Origin: CAXXOK01 sp963678055
GTDB lineage: Bacteria; Bacillota; Clostridia; Christensenellales; Aristaeellaceae
Direction: 5' to 3'
Assembly: GCA_963678055.1 (NCBI GenBank)
Contig: OY782679.1
Coordinates: 2,170,001 to 2,234,000, forward strand
Length of the DNA stretch: 64,000 bases
Below are positions 34,832 to 43,427 of this stretch, piece after piece. The position numbers were made by a program, and so were the translations under genes. Within the stretch, counting starts at the first letter, position 1. The number at the start of each line of letters is the position of its first letter. Below the pieces are notes generated by a model. That model searched no databases, was not told the origin of the DNA, and saw only the letters and a program-made list of their open reading frames with translations.

Positions 34832-35532
34832 AAATTTTCACCTAAATAGCTTACAAATCGACGTTCGATCTCCTTGCGGTGTGATTTGGAGATCAACACT
34901 TTCTTTCCGTTGACAATCAAATATTCATTATGCACGCTGGCGATGTGGCGCAAATTGACCAAATACGAGCGATGACAGAGAATAAACTGCTTTTCATCCA
35001 GTTGCTTTCTTGCCTCGTATAGCTGCCCGCGCACCCGATATTCTCCCTGCTCTGTATGGTAGATCAAATCATGATCATACACTTCAATGAAATAAATCTT
35101 GTTGGAAGATATGCTGATAATGTCCCTGGACGTTTTCAGCACTACGGTAACCCCAAGCTGGTTCTGTATGCGCTGGATCGCCTTATTCATTACCCGGTCA
35201 ATGGAGCGTTGATCGGTCGGTTTGATAATGAAATCCAGGGCATCGACTTCATATCCCCGAATCGCCATTTGTGCCATGCCGGTGACAAAGATCAAAATTG
35301 TATCTTTGCTGATCTTGCGGATAAAGTGCGCCGCCTCAAGACCATCAATTTTGTCCATGTGAATGTCCAAAAATGCGATGCTATGTTCTTCCGGACTGCG
35401 GATAAACTCCACACCATCTTGGTAGACATGAATCAAATAAGGTTCCTTTGATTCCGCCAAATACTGTTCAATCTGCTTTTTCAGTATGTCAGCATCTTGC
35501 GCAGAATCATCTACAATCGCGATTAAAAGCAT
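34828..35532 (-). CDS. LytTR-family response regulator
   Basis: 234 residues. Receiver with VDDS at 7-10, predicted phospho-acceptor Asp56 in IAFLDIHMDKIDG, and DFIIKPTDQRS; the LytTR domain has KIYFIEVYDHDLIYHTEQGE and FILCHRSYLVNLRHIASV. AAGGAG precedes the start. The 5' leader contains a two-tier hairpin ending in a T-run (35582-35633) downstream of a good promoter (35698-35670), so expression may be set by attenuation. The pair sits directly after the GPH symporter gene. Confidence 0.92.
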   Translation of the reverse strand: MLLIAIVDDSAQDADILKKQIEQYLAESKEPYLIHVYQDGVEFIRSPEEHSIAFLDIHMDKIDGLEAAHFIRKISKDTILIFVTGMAQMAIRGYEVDALDFIIKPTDQRSIDRVMNKAIQRIQNQLGVTVVLKTSRDIISISSNKIYFIEVYDHDLIYHTEQGEYRVRGQLYEARKQLDEKQFILCHRSYLVNLRHIASVHNEYLIVNGKKVLISKSHRKEIERRFVSYLGENL

Positions 35533-35576
35533 GATTCTAATCTCCTTTCGGCGTGCGTTACTTTGCAGTGTCTAAT

Positions 35577-35633
35577 AGAAAAACCGCTGCAGCCATTACG
35601 GGTACATATCCCGTGATTTGTCATACAGCGGTT
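35577..35633 (-). terminator. Terminator of the GPH/GH2 operon or attenuator in the regulator leader
   Basis: On the minus strand AACCGCTG (35633-35626) pairs with CAGCGGTT (35589-35582) and runs into TTTTT. Inside, ACGGG and CCCGT (35614-35598) form an upper stem. It closes the symporter transcript. Because a promoter lies upstream at 35698-35670, the same structure is also inside the leader of the LytTR regulator. Confidence 0.75.
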
Positions 35634-35669
35634 ATGGTATCACCAAGCCCACCAGGATACAGCGACAAA

Positions 35670-35698
35670 AGTATAGCATGCATCAAATGCATATGCAA
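35670..35698 (-). promoter_or_regulatory. Promoter candidate for the third LytTR/GHKL system
   Basis: TTGCAT (35698-35693), exactly 17 bases, then TATACT (35675-35670) on the minus strand. The spacer carries two self-complementary ATGCAT boxes separated by TTG. It lies between the symporter stop codon and the hairpin at 35582-35633. Confidence 0.6.
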
Positions 35699-35729
35699 TC
35701 ATCCCTGCTTCTTGGCGGCTGTGCTCTGG

Positions 35730-37280
35730 TTACAATTGGTCGGTATCCTGGTAGGTTTGTATCGCCTGTTCTACCGTCATTCCTTCGGCTATGGCCTTCT
35801 TTCGGGCACTGTTAACCGCTTGAATTTTAAGCATTTTATCCCCAGTCAGCGTATAACCCTTCATAGCAATCAAAGTAACAATCCATGCCACCATCGGGAT
35901 TATGCAAAACAGTACAATGACAATCCAATTCATACCCGGGGTATACGGTGAGTACTGGTCCGGAATTTCGCTTAAGCCGATCATCATCACGGCAATTGTT
36001 ACAACCAGCGAACCGACTGATGAAACCAGTTTGTCCACCAAACTGAACAGCGTTCCCATGATACCGGGAATGTATTTGCCCGAGCGGCATGTTTCATAAT
36101 CGGAACAGTCCGCCACCATCGGGATTGGCATGTCCGCTGTGGAATAATACGCGCCGTAGCCCACGCCAAAGAAGAGGATGAACAAAATCGTGTATAGATT
36201 GATATTCAGCCCGCCGTCGCCCATGAGTGTCAACGTAAAGGCGGGATCACCCTGCCGCCAAAGCAGCAGTAATACCAGCACACCCACATACATGATAAGC
36301 GCTAAGGCGACAAACCTTTGCAGCGATGCCTTCTGGCCGTGCTTTTGCGATGTGCGGATCGTCAGCGCAAAAAACGGTGCTGAAAACGCATAGCCTATCA
36401 CCATCATCGGCAGATACAGCCCATCGTAATTGGACATCATGCTGCCATACAGCATACACAGTACGGCTGTGTGGGTGGCAATCGACAATGCAAGCTTGCA
36501 GCCGGCCCCGGCAATCATCAAGTGCTGCATGGGTTTGTTGCCCTTCAATATGGAAACGTATTCAGCAAGCTTGACTTTTGGCGGTTTCACGCTGCTCAGT
36601 CCGAAATATTTCGGGCTGTCCTTCTCCCAGATTCCGATCACAGCGAGTAGCGTCAGTACAAGCGAAACGACGATGCCGATGGGCGCAAACAAGCGGAAAA
36701 ATTCCGCAGTATTGTAGCCACCAGCCATTTTCCCAAACACAGGTGCCAGAAACTGCATCGCACCCATACCGATCAGGCTGCCAACTGTGTTAAAGAGTGT
36801 GAACAGCGGCCGTTGCTTTGGATCGTTGGTAAGCACCGTTTGGCCGGACCGCGTACATGCGGTCTGAAACGTATACCCAAGCACCCATATGATATACAAG
36901 ATAACAAACATGGTATACCGCAGCCACATGGAAGTTTCCGGGATCAGCGGCGTGAGTATATACAGTGCAGCAATACTGGTTGCCATGAGAAGATTGCCCA
37001 TAATCATAAACGGGCGGAACTTACCAAGCTTGCCATGCGTACGGTCAATCATCGCACCGATGATGGGATCGGTGATTGCGTCAAACAAGCGCATCCCGGT
37101 GATCATCACGGACACGAAAATCGCCGCTATACCCAATACGCCGCTTCCGAAATTCAGCATATAGGCCAGAACCAATATGAAATATACATTCGTTGCCCCG
37201 TTGTTCATGGGGAACAATGCCAGTTGAAACGGTTTTGCCCGGTTCATATGCTCCTGTGTAACGCTGGTCTTATCTGCCAT
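35730..37280 (-). CDS. GPH-family sugar:cation symporter
   Basis: 516 residues from ATG at 37280, seven bases after AAAGGGAG; two ATGs upstream (37298, 37286) overlap or precede that site. Twelve membrane helices. Family motifs include FGSGVLGIAAIF, ITGMRLFDAITDPIIGAMID, RTHGKLGKFRPFM (the loop 2-3 signature) and YYSTADMPIPMVADCSDYE in the second half. GPH transporters (MelB, XynB/YicJ, LacS) import oligosaccharides or glycosides with Na+ or H+. The GH2 gene lies 34 bases upstream in the same transcript, so it probably supplies that enzyme's substrate. Sugar not identified. Confidence 0.92.
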   Translation of the reverse strand: MADKTSVTQEHMNRAKPFQLALFPMNNGATNVYFILVLAYMLNFGSGVLGIAAIFVSVMITGMRLFDAITDPIIGAMIDRTHGKLGKFRPFMIMGNLLMATSIAALYILTPLIPETSMWLRYTMFVILYIIWVLGYTFQTACTRSGQTVLTNDPKQRPLFTLFNTVGSLIGMGAMQFLAPVFGKMAGGYNTAEFFRLFAPIGIVVSLVLTLLAVIGIWEKDSPKYFGLSSVKPPKVKLAEYVSILKGNKPMQHLMIAGAGCKLALSIATHTAVLCMLYGSMMSNYDGLYLPMMVIGYAFSAPFFALTIRTSQKHGQKASLQRFVALALIMYVGVLVLLLLWRQGDPAFTLTLMGDGGLNINLYTILFILFFGVGYGAYYSTADMPIPMVADCSDYETCRSGKYIPGIMGTLFSLVDKLVSSVGSLVVTIAVMMIGLSEIPDQYSPYTPGMNWIVIVLFCIIPMVAWIVTLIAMKGYTLTGDKMLKIQAVNSARKKAIAEGMTVEQAIQTYQDTDQL

Positions 37281-37314
37281 TTTCATTCTCCCTTTCATGG
37301 AACCCGTATGCCGT

Positions 37315-39240
37315 TTACACCCAATTGCTTTTCTGTTTCTTTCGTGCTTTCTTCAGTGAATACGATGGATTGGGTGCCTCCGTTTTGATGATGACTGTGC
37401 GGTCGCTGACATCGCCTGCAAACGCCTCCAGATGGTTGCGATCTGCCATCGTTATTAAAAACGTTGCCGTTTTATCCACAGCTGCCTGTGCAACAAGCTC
37501 GCCATTGTTGTACAGCTTCACATAAGGCTGGTTGGTATAAATACGAACCTTGCTTTTACGTCCGGTACGGTCTGCCATACGCTTGCCTGCAATATGGACA
37601 AACGGCTCCTGGCTCCAGAACGCTTTATATACATAGTAGCTGTCTTTCCGGGTTTTGCGGTCAAAGGTCACCAGCCCTTTGTGGTTCATACCGGGCTGAC
37701 CACCCTGGTCGCGTGCATCGGCAGCAAAATCAAACATATTCCACACAAACGTGCTCCACATATACGGATGTCGCTTAAAGCAGCGCAGCATATACTCGTG
37801 GTACACCGCCTGATATTCTTCTGAATGGTCGTTGCGGCGCGGTTTCTTTGCGTGCAGATTTGGCATACCCTCGCAGCCATATTCGGAGTAGCTCAAGCGG
37901 CGTTTCGGATACACCCAGTGGAAAAAGGATATCCATAAATCGTTTAAGAACAGCCCCGGCACATACCACCCCAGATACAGATTCCACCCGACCAGATCCG
38001 AGATGTGCGCCACCGGATGAAACGGGCTGCACATGGCATAGCAGGCCACTGCCGTCAGCCGCGTCGGGTCCATGGCGTGAATCATCGTATTGAGCATCCG
38101 GTGATTATCCAGCATATCCTTTTTATTCTTGGTCGAGATTGTGATCTCGTTGGATATGCCCCAGCATACAATGCTGGGATGATGATAGTTCTGAACGATG
38201 AGTTCCTTCATTTGCGAGACCGTATTTTCACGGCCACCAGGCATATGTTCGGATATGTAGGGAATTTCAGCCCATACCACAAAACCAAGTTCATCGCAGC
38301 GATCATAAAAATACTGATCGTGCTGATAATGTGCCAATCGAATGCAGTTTGCGCCTATATCATGAATCAGTGCCAGGTCCTCATCATGATCCACTGTGGT
38401 CAGCGCATTGCCTACACCGGGGCGATCCTGATGGCGGGCCACGCCGTGCAGCGGGTAATGCCTGCCATTGAGAAAGAAGCCATTGTCCTTATCAACATGG
38501 AAGGAACGCACGCCAAAACGAACGGAGACTTCATCCAGCACGGTTGCATTTTCGATCAGCTGCACCTGCGCTGTGTACAGATAGGGATCGGGTAGCCCCT
38601 GCCACAGGTGCGGTTTTTCAAGCTGCAGTACAGCTTGGCTACCCTCGCCGGTCGCGGCTATCTTTCCCTCGGCATCCAGCAGCATGACCCTGGTTTGGGC
38701 CTGTGGGGCATTATGCCAGCTTTCAACCGTTACGGTGGCGTTTTCACCGTCAAGCACAGGGGTTACTTTCACCCCAGGGCCACCGAAATAGTCCAGATCG
38801 AAGTGTTTTGTATTGACCACCAGCAAATTTACATCACGATAGATACCACCGTAAAACGTAAAGTCTGCCTTTTGGGGGTAAACTCTGTCGTTTTTCCCGT
38901 TGTCCACTTTAACCCGCAGTTCGTTTTCACTTTTCAGCATGGCGGTAATATCCGCACGGAATGTCGAATATCCGCCGTCATGACGGCAGCAATCCTGTCC
39001 ATTGAGCTGCACCTGGGCCGACGCATTCACGCCGCAAAATTCCAGATAAACCCGCTCCGAAGCCGGGTCAAACTCGGGGCGCGAAACCATTGTTTTATAA
39101 AGGCATGTGCCGCGGTAGTAATCATCCCCGCCATCCTGTCCGTCGGTACCGTTCCAGGTGTGAGGAAGCGTAACCGCAGCAGTCTTGCCACTTGGATCTG
39201 TAAACTGCCACTCATCTTGTAGCAATATCCGTCGTCTCAT
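37315..39240 (-). CDS. Cytoplasmic GH2 glycosidase (beta-galactosidase/glucuronidase family)
   Basis: 641 residues with no signal peptide. Jelly-roll sugar-binding domain (about 1-145, with TLPHTWNGTDGQDGG), immunoglobulin-like domain (about 150-245) and TIM barrel with GVARHQDRPGVGNAL, acid/base Glu365 in WGISNEITI and nucleophile Glu453 in SYSEYGCEG. Length is typical for beta-glucuronidases and short beta-galactosidases, and the C-terminus ends in a lysine-rich tail. It should hydrolyse the sugar brought in by the GPH symporter downstream. In a glucuronoxylan locus, beta-galactosidase or beta-glucuronidase are both possible; residues that distinguish them were not assigned. Confidence 0.9.
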   Translation of the reverse strand: MRRRILLQDEWQFTDPSGKTAAVTLPHTWNGTDGQDGGDDYYRGTCLYKTMVSRPEFDPASERVYLEFCGVNASAQVQLNGQDCCRHDGGYSTFRADITAMLKSENELRVKVDNGKNDRVYPQKADFTFYGGIYRDVNLLVVNTKHFDLDYFGGPGVKVTPVLDGENATVTVESWHNAPQAQTRVMLLDAEGKIAATGEGSQAVLQLEKPHLWQGLPDPYLYTAQVQLIENATVLDEVSVRFGVRSFHVDKDNGFFLNGRHYPLHGVARHQDRPGVGNALTTVDHDEDLALIHDIGANCIRLAHYQHDQYFYDRCDELGFVVWAEIPYISEHMPGGRENTVSQMKELIVQNYHHPSIVCWGISNEITISTKNKKDMLDNHRMLNTMIHAMDPTRLTAVACYAMCSPFHPVAHISDLVGWNLYLGWYVPGLFLNDLWISFFHWVYPKRRLSYSEYGCEGMPNLHAKKPRRNDHSEEYQAVYHEYMLRCFKRHPYMWSTFVWNMFDFAADARDQGGQPGMNHKGLVTFDRKTRKDSYYVYKAFWSQEPFVHIAGKRMADRTGRKSKVRIYTNQPYVKLYNNGELVAQAAVDKTATFLITMADRNHLEAFAGDVSDRTVIIKTEAPNPSYSLKKARKKQKSNWV

Positions 39241-39310
39241 TTTACCGCCTTACTTTCATTCGTAGAAAAAGTCAAAACACCGTATCAATTCTCATCATCC
39301 ATTGGTGCGA

Positions 39311-42300
39311 TCATTGCCGTTTGCTTCGTTTGATGATATCAAGGATCATGATCACAAGGAACAGTAGCGACAGCGCTGCAAACAGGTAGATTGCCGCCGT
39401 GAGCAGGATTGACCACCAGGGGGTTACGGATTTGATGACAATATCAGCACTGAGGCCATCCATCCCGCGAGAGTGGAGCACCGTGTACAAAATCCGATGC
39501 GCAGATGTTCGCATTGCCTGGGCAATCTGCGCGGTAGGCATGCTGCCGTTTGGCCCGTATGCAGCAAACTCCGCCCCCAGCCCTGTGGCATCGGTATCCA
39601 CATCGGTTCCGGTGCCCGTTACGCCGGGATAGTTATCCGGGATATCGTTTCCGGCCAGCACCTCATGGGGTTTTGACATGTAGATCGCGTCGTACATATC
39701 CGTCACAGCGAATCCGCTCATCCCTGCTTCGCCGCGCAGCCACGCTGTTTGCAGCGGATACAGCGCACCGGCCCATATGCTGCCAAGGCGGTTGAACGAT
39801 GTCATCACACACTTGGCATCGGCATAGACGATCGGCAGTTCAAATGCACGCAGGTAGATCTCCCGCAGTGCCTGCTCGTTACACCATGTACCGATTCCCT
39901 GGCGCTGCTCTTCCTGATCGTTGAGCACAAAATGCTTGTTATAGACATACACGCCTTTGGATTGAATCGCACCTGTTTCCGCCGCTGCGATCAAGCCGGT
40001 CAAAATCCCATCTTCGGAATAATACTCAAACACGCGCCCGGCATACGGTGTGCGATGGATGTTGAGGCCCGTTCCATAAAACCCGGCATACCCGGCCCAC
40101 ATGGCGTCTTCCCCAATCAGTTCTCCGACTTCCTTTGCCAGTGTATCATTAAAGGTTGCGGCAATAATATTATTGGATGGATAACAGGTGCCCGTCAAGC
40201 CTTGGTCCGGATCGTTGGTTTGACTGGCATACCCGTTGGCCCCTGCCCCATATTTCTGGGTTACACCGCTGGGACCGTTGTGGTCGAGCGTTTCCGGCTT
40301 GCCAATTGCATCAATATTGATGGTCATACGCAAGCCAACAGCACACAAGCGGCTTAACTGACCATAGGTCAGCTGATCCAGCAATTGCTCCCACATCGGA
40401 TCGTTGTAAGGCACAGGGTCTCCCTTGTCATCCTTGAGCAGATCAATCAGCTGATAGTTCGTAGTAGTCGAGCCCATCGTCGGCCAATTCCCATCATTCA
40501 CTGGCAGATCTGCGGCATCCAGCACGACATCTGCCGCCATCTGATCGGTCATGCTGAGCCTGACATACTGGTTGTTATACCCATCATCATCAGGCGTCCA
40601 AAGCGCAAGCGTACCGTCCCAATCACTGCGGGATACGTAAACAACGCGATTGTCGCCGCGGCCGGTATAGCGGTTGATATCGGTCTGGGCAAACAGACTC
40701 TCAACCTGATTGCCGGTTCCAAGCGCTTTTGCATAGGTATCGCTGTCAAACGCGTATTCCGCTTGCACTGTCATGGCGGCATCACCGTCAGAAGTCATGC
40801 CATCCGAAGTCGTTTTCCCTTTCGCCGCCAGAATATTGTTGACAGCCGCATGGGCATTGTCCGCAGCGGTGAAATAGTAGGTTCCCTCATCCAAAATATA
40901 GACACCCGTTCCATTGGCATCGTAGGATGTGAGAAAGTACTCGGGCACCTCTACGTGCACTGTTTGGCTGGCTCCGGGCTGCAGGACAGCCGTCTTGTCA
41001 TACCCCACCAGTTCAACGGCGGCTTTTTCGATCTGGTTTTCTTTATCATACTGCGTATAGGGCTTCTGTGCATAGATCTGCACCGTTTTTTTGCCTGCCA
41101 GGTTCCCTGTATTGGTCACCGTAACATCAATGGCATACTTGGTATTGATGCCGCTTCCGCTTTTGGATACCTGCATATCTGTTAGCGCAAAATCTGTATA
41201 GCTCAAGCCATACCCAAACGGATAGGCTACCACATCCTGATATACATAGTCTCCGGTTTTTGCCGTATCAAGCACCGCATCTTCATACCGGGTTTCCGTG
41301 TAGCGATAGCCGACATAGATCCCTTCCTGATACACAACATAGGATGTAAACGCGCGGGAGGATGAACCAAAATCATACGTATCCGCGTTTTCGTAGGTAT
41401 AGGTTCCAAAGTTTGCCATCGCCGGGTCCAGCAGATTGTCCGTCCACCATGTGTCCGGCAGCGAGCCGGAGGGATTTACCGCCCCGGTTAAGAGGTCTGC
41501 TACTGCATACAGGCCGGTTTGCCCCACCGAACCAATCCAAAGTGCCGCGTCAACACCATAGGTTTCGTCATTTAAAAATGCAGCTGATACCGGATTGGCA
41601 CTGTTGATCAGCACAACGATGGACTCGATTTTCCCCTCATCTTTCAAGCCCTTCAAGCCTTCCAGAATTTGTCCTTCCGCCTTGTTCAATGTGAGATAGT
41701 CGCCCCGTCTGCCGTCATTGTGATCGACGCTTTTCAAGTCGTTACCCTCGCCACCAATGCGGCCTAAAATGAATATTGCGGTTTCGCCTTTTCCAAATGA
41801 ATCTACGATATCTGCTTTTGAAATCTTCTTCCAGGACGCCTCATTGATATCGCCTCTGCTGAAATCCCGTCCCAGTTCTTTCTCTGCATACCAGTCCAGC
41901 ATCGCCGAATTGACAATATGAAACCCGGCCTCTGTAAGAACTTGCGGATAGGTAGGCGCGTCCGCAGATGATACAGACCCTGACCCCGTCCCGCCATAAA
42001 CCGGCGAGATCGCCGTAGCGCCAAACAAAGACACTTCCCGGCCCGTCAGCGGCAGGGTGTTATTTGTATTTTTCAGCAACACTGCGCCTTCAGCTTCCAC
42101 TTCCCGCACCTTTGCCAGGCCGGCAGCCTTCAGCTCTGCAATGGAATCATAGTCACTGGTATAATAACGCGGATATTCGTTTGGATCGCCATCGCCAATA
42201 TAAACCGTTTTAGTTGCAGCAATGCCAAGCGTTGAGTTGATCTGCCCGGCGTTTTCATTGGCAATCACATTGAGCATATAAAATACTGCCAGCAAAGCGA

Positions 42301-42367
42301 CCGATATATTAAGAAGGATCTTTTTGGCTGTGGTTCTGGATCTTCCAGCTGCTTTCCTTGTAGACAT
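39311..42367 (-). CDS. Permuted GH3 beta-glycosidase anchored at both ends
   Basis: 1018 residues from ATG at 42367, preceded by TAGGAG; a longer reading frame from 42439 has no site. Membrane helix at about 18-36, then the GH3 sandwich (GAVLLKNTNNTLPLTG, VYGGTGSGSV, VNPSGSLPDTWWTD), YEDAVLD, GYGLSYTDFAL, a fibronectin-III-like domain and, last, the catalytic barrel with FYGTGLNIHRTPYAGR, KHFVLNDQEEQRQG and predicted nucleophile Asp890 in FAVTDMYDAIY. A second membrane helix (about 986-1010) ends in RSKRQ. It is paralogous to the enzymes at 23598 and <1. Start region and promoter are at 42368-42560. The conservation of both anchors across copies indicates they matter. Confidence 0.9.
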   Translation of the reverse strand: MSTRKAAGRSRTTAKKILLNISVALLAVFYMLNVIANENAGQINSTLGIAATKTVYIGDGDPNEYPRYYTSDYDSIAELKAAGLAKVREVEAEGAVLLKNTNNTLPLTGREVSLFGATAISPVYGGTGSGSVSSADAPTYPQVLTEAGFHIVNSAMLDWYAEKELGRDFSRGDINEASWKKISKADIVDSFGKGETAIFILGRIGGEGNDLKSVDHNDGRRGDYLTLNKAEGQILEGLKGLKDEGKIESIVVLINSANPVSAAFLNDETYGVDAALWIGSVGQTGLYAVADLLTGAVNPSGSLPDTWWTDNLLDPAMANFGTYTYENADTYDFGSSSRAFTSYVVYQEGIYVGYRYTETRYEDAVLDTAKTGDYVYQDVVAYPFGYGLSYTDFALTDMQVSKSGSGINTKYAIDVTVTNTGNLAGKKTVQIYAQKPYTQYDKENQIEKAAVELVGYDKTAVLQPGASQTVHVEVPEYFLTSYDANGTGVYILDEGTYYFTAADNAHAAVNNILAAKGKTTSDGMTSDGDAAMTVQAEYAFDSDTYAKALGTGNQVESLFAQTDINRYTGRGDNRVVYVSRSDWDGTLALWTPDDDGYNNQYVRLSMTDQMAADVVLDAADLPVNDGNWPTMGSTTTNYQLIDLLKDDKGDPVPYNDPMWEQLLDQLTYGQLSRLCAVGLRMTINIDAIGKPETLDHNGPSGVTQKYGAGANGYASQTNDPDQGLTGTCYPSNNIIAATFNDTLAKEVGELIGEDAMWAGYAGFYGTGLNIHRTPYAGRVFEYYSEDGILTGLIAAAETGAIQSKGVYVYNKHFVLNDQEEQRQGIGTWCNEQALREIYLRAFELPIVYADAKCVMTSFNRLGSIWAGALYPLQTAWLRGEAGMSGFAVTDMYDAIYMSKPHEVLAGNDIPDNYPGVTGTGTDVDTDATGLGAEFAAYGPNGSMPTAQIAQAMRTSAHRILYTVLHSRGMDGLSADIVIKSVTPWWSILLTAAIYLFAALSLLFLVIMILDIIKRSKRQ

Positions 42368-42909
42368 TGTACGCAGTCTCCTATCCTTATGGCTTTGTTT
42401 ATGGCAGTCTGCCCTGCATAACGAACATGACAGCTCCACCTTGCAGGTGATTCATACGATATTGCATCCGGCCGGCGGGCCGCTGCGGGTTCCTCGGTGT
42501 ACAGATTGGTCAAGTATAGGATTGTATTATAAATGATTTCAATGGCAACACATCGACATTGTCGTATGTTACCCCCTATATGGCGTGAACGATGTTTCTT
42601 GCGGTTCGCGCAGCGATCTATACCGTTAATGCGTATGGCAAACCGTAACGCGCCCTTCTTTGCCTAGTATTTCACGATGAATGCCGAAAATGCGTGCTCT
42701 TGATCGCCTCTTACTATTTGACATTCATACCCTCTCCATGCCATGATAAAAATGCCTCTATAATGTTTGATTGGTAAAACAGCACGAATCGGAGCAACGC
42801 ATTATGATTCACTTTCGCTGTTGCTACGGTCACTCATTTCCCCAAAGCTCGAAGATACCAAAAACTCCGTCTCGCAAGTACGCAGTAATACACCTGAAGG
42901 AGTGCTACC
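42368..42909. promoter_or_regulatory. Divergent upstream region of permuted GH3 and membrane protein 42910
   Basis: No gene seen. Leftward: TTGAAA (42542-42537), 18 bases, TATACT (42518-42513); a TATAAT at 42531-42526 is an alternative -10. TTGTCGT at 42559-42565 recalls the element at 3849 and 33355. Rightward: TTGACA at 42718-42723 with CATGAT 18 bases on, and a perfect TATAAT at 42759-42764 without a good -35. Confidence 0.5.
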
Positions 42910-43332
42910 ATGTCTGATCAAAAGAACGCACAAACTCGCCGGCCGACAGGCTTCTATGTTTCGATTCTCGCCGCGCTTTTATGTTTGGCCTCCGCCATCC
43001 TCTACAGCATCAATTTCCGCGGGATCGACTATTCGCACGGCTCCCTGTTCAGCGATGCTGCCTTTATTACGCTGATTGCAGCCGCTGCTGTATCCATTGT
43101 TATGCTGTTTATCAAACTTGAAAACTTCGCCCCTGTTGTCCTGTGTATCGCCAGCGGCGTTTCATTTTTGGTGTATATTCACCACATGGTATGGCCGATC
43201 GCCGACATTTTCACTGCCATCGATCCGGTTTCTTTCGTTCCCGAGCTCATTGTTTGCGGAGTTTTGCTGCTGATGAGTTTCATTCTGTCCGAAGTTTCGC
43301 TGTACATGAAGAAGCGCAACATAGCCGCATAG
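42910..43332 (+). CDS. Small four-helix membrane protein of unknown function
   Basis: 140 residues with four predicted membrane helices (about 17-33, 47-64, 70-90 and 105-128) and a positively charged cytoplasmic end (MKKRNIAA). AAGGAG precedes the start. It has no motif I recognise. It is divergent from the permuted GH3 and followed by a terminator-like hairpin, so it seems to be a single-gene transcript. A link to the membrane-anchored GH3 is only suggested by the shared upstream region. Confidence 0.7.
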   Translation: MSDQKNAQTRRPTGFYVSILAALLCLASAILYSINFRGIDYSHGSLFSDAAFITLIAAAAVSIVMLFIKLENFAPVVLCIASGVSFLVYIHHMVWPIADIFTAIDPVSFVPELIVCGVLLLMSFILSEVSLYMKKRNIAA

Positions 43333-43369
43333 ACTAACCGGCTACGTTCCTGCGCTTCACAATCCTGAT

Positions 43370-43405
43370 GGCATTCCTGTTTCAGGAATGCCTGATTTTC
43401 TATTT
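43370..43405 (+). terminator. Terminator after the small membrane protein gene
   Basis: GGCATTCCTG (43370-43379) and CAGGAATGCC (43383-43392) form a perfect ten-base stem with a TTT loop, followed by a T-rich stretch interrupted by C and A (TGATTTTCTATTTTT). It is 22 bases before the ribosome binding site of the glycosyltransferase gene, so it may leak. Confidence 0.7.
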
Positions 43406-43427
43406 TTGGCCCATCGAGGTGTTTTAT

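Noticed and set aside
42718..42764. TTGACA at 42718 and TATAAT at 42759 as one promoter
   Set aside because: They are 35 bases apart, far beyond the 16-18 base spacing needed.
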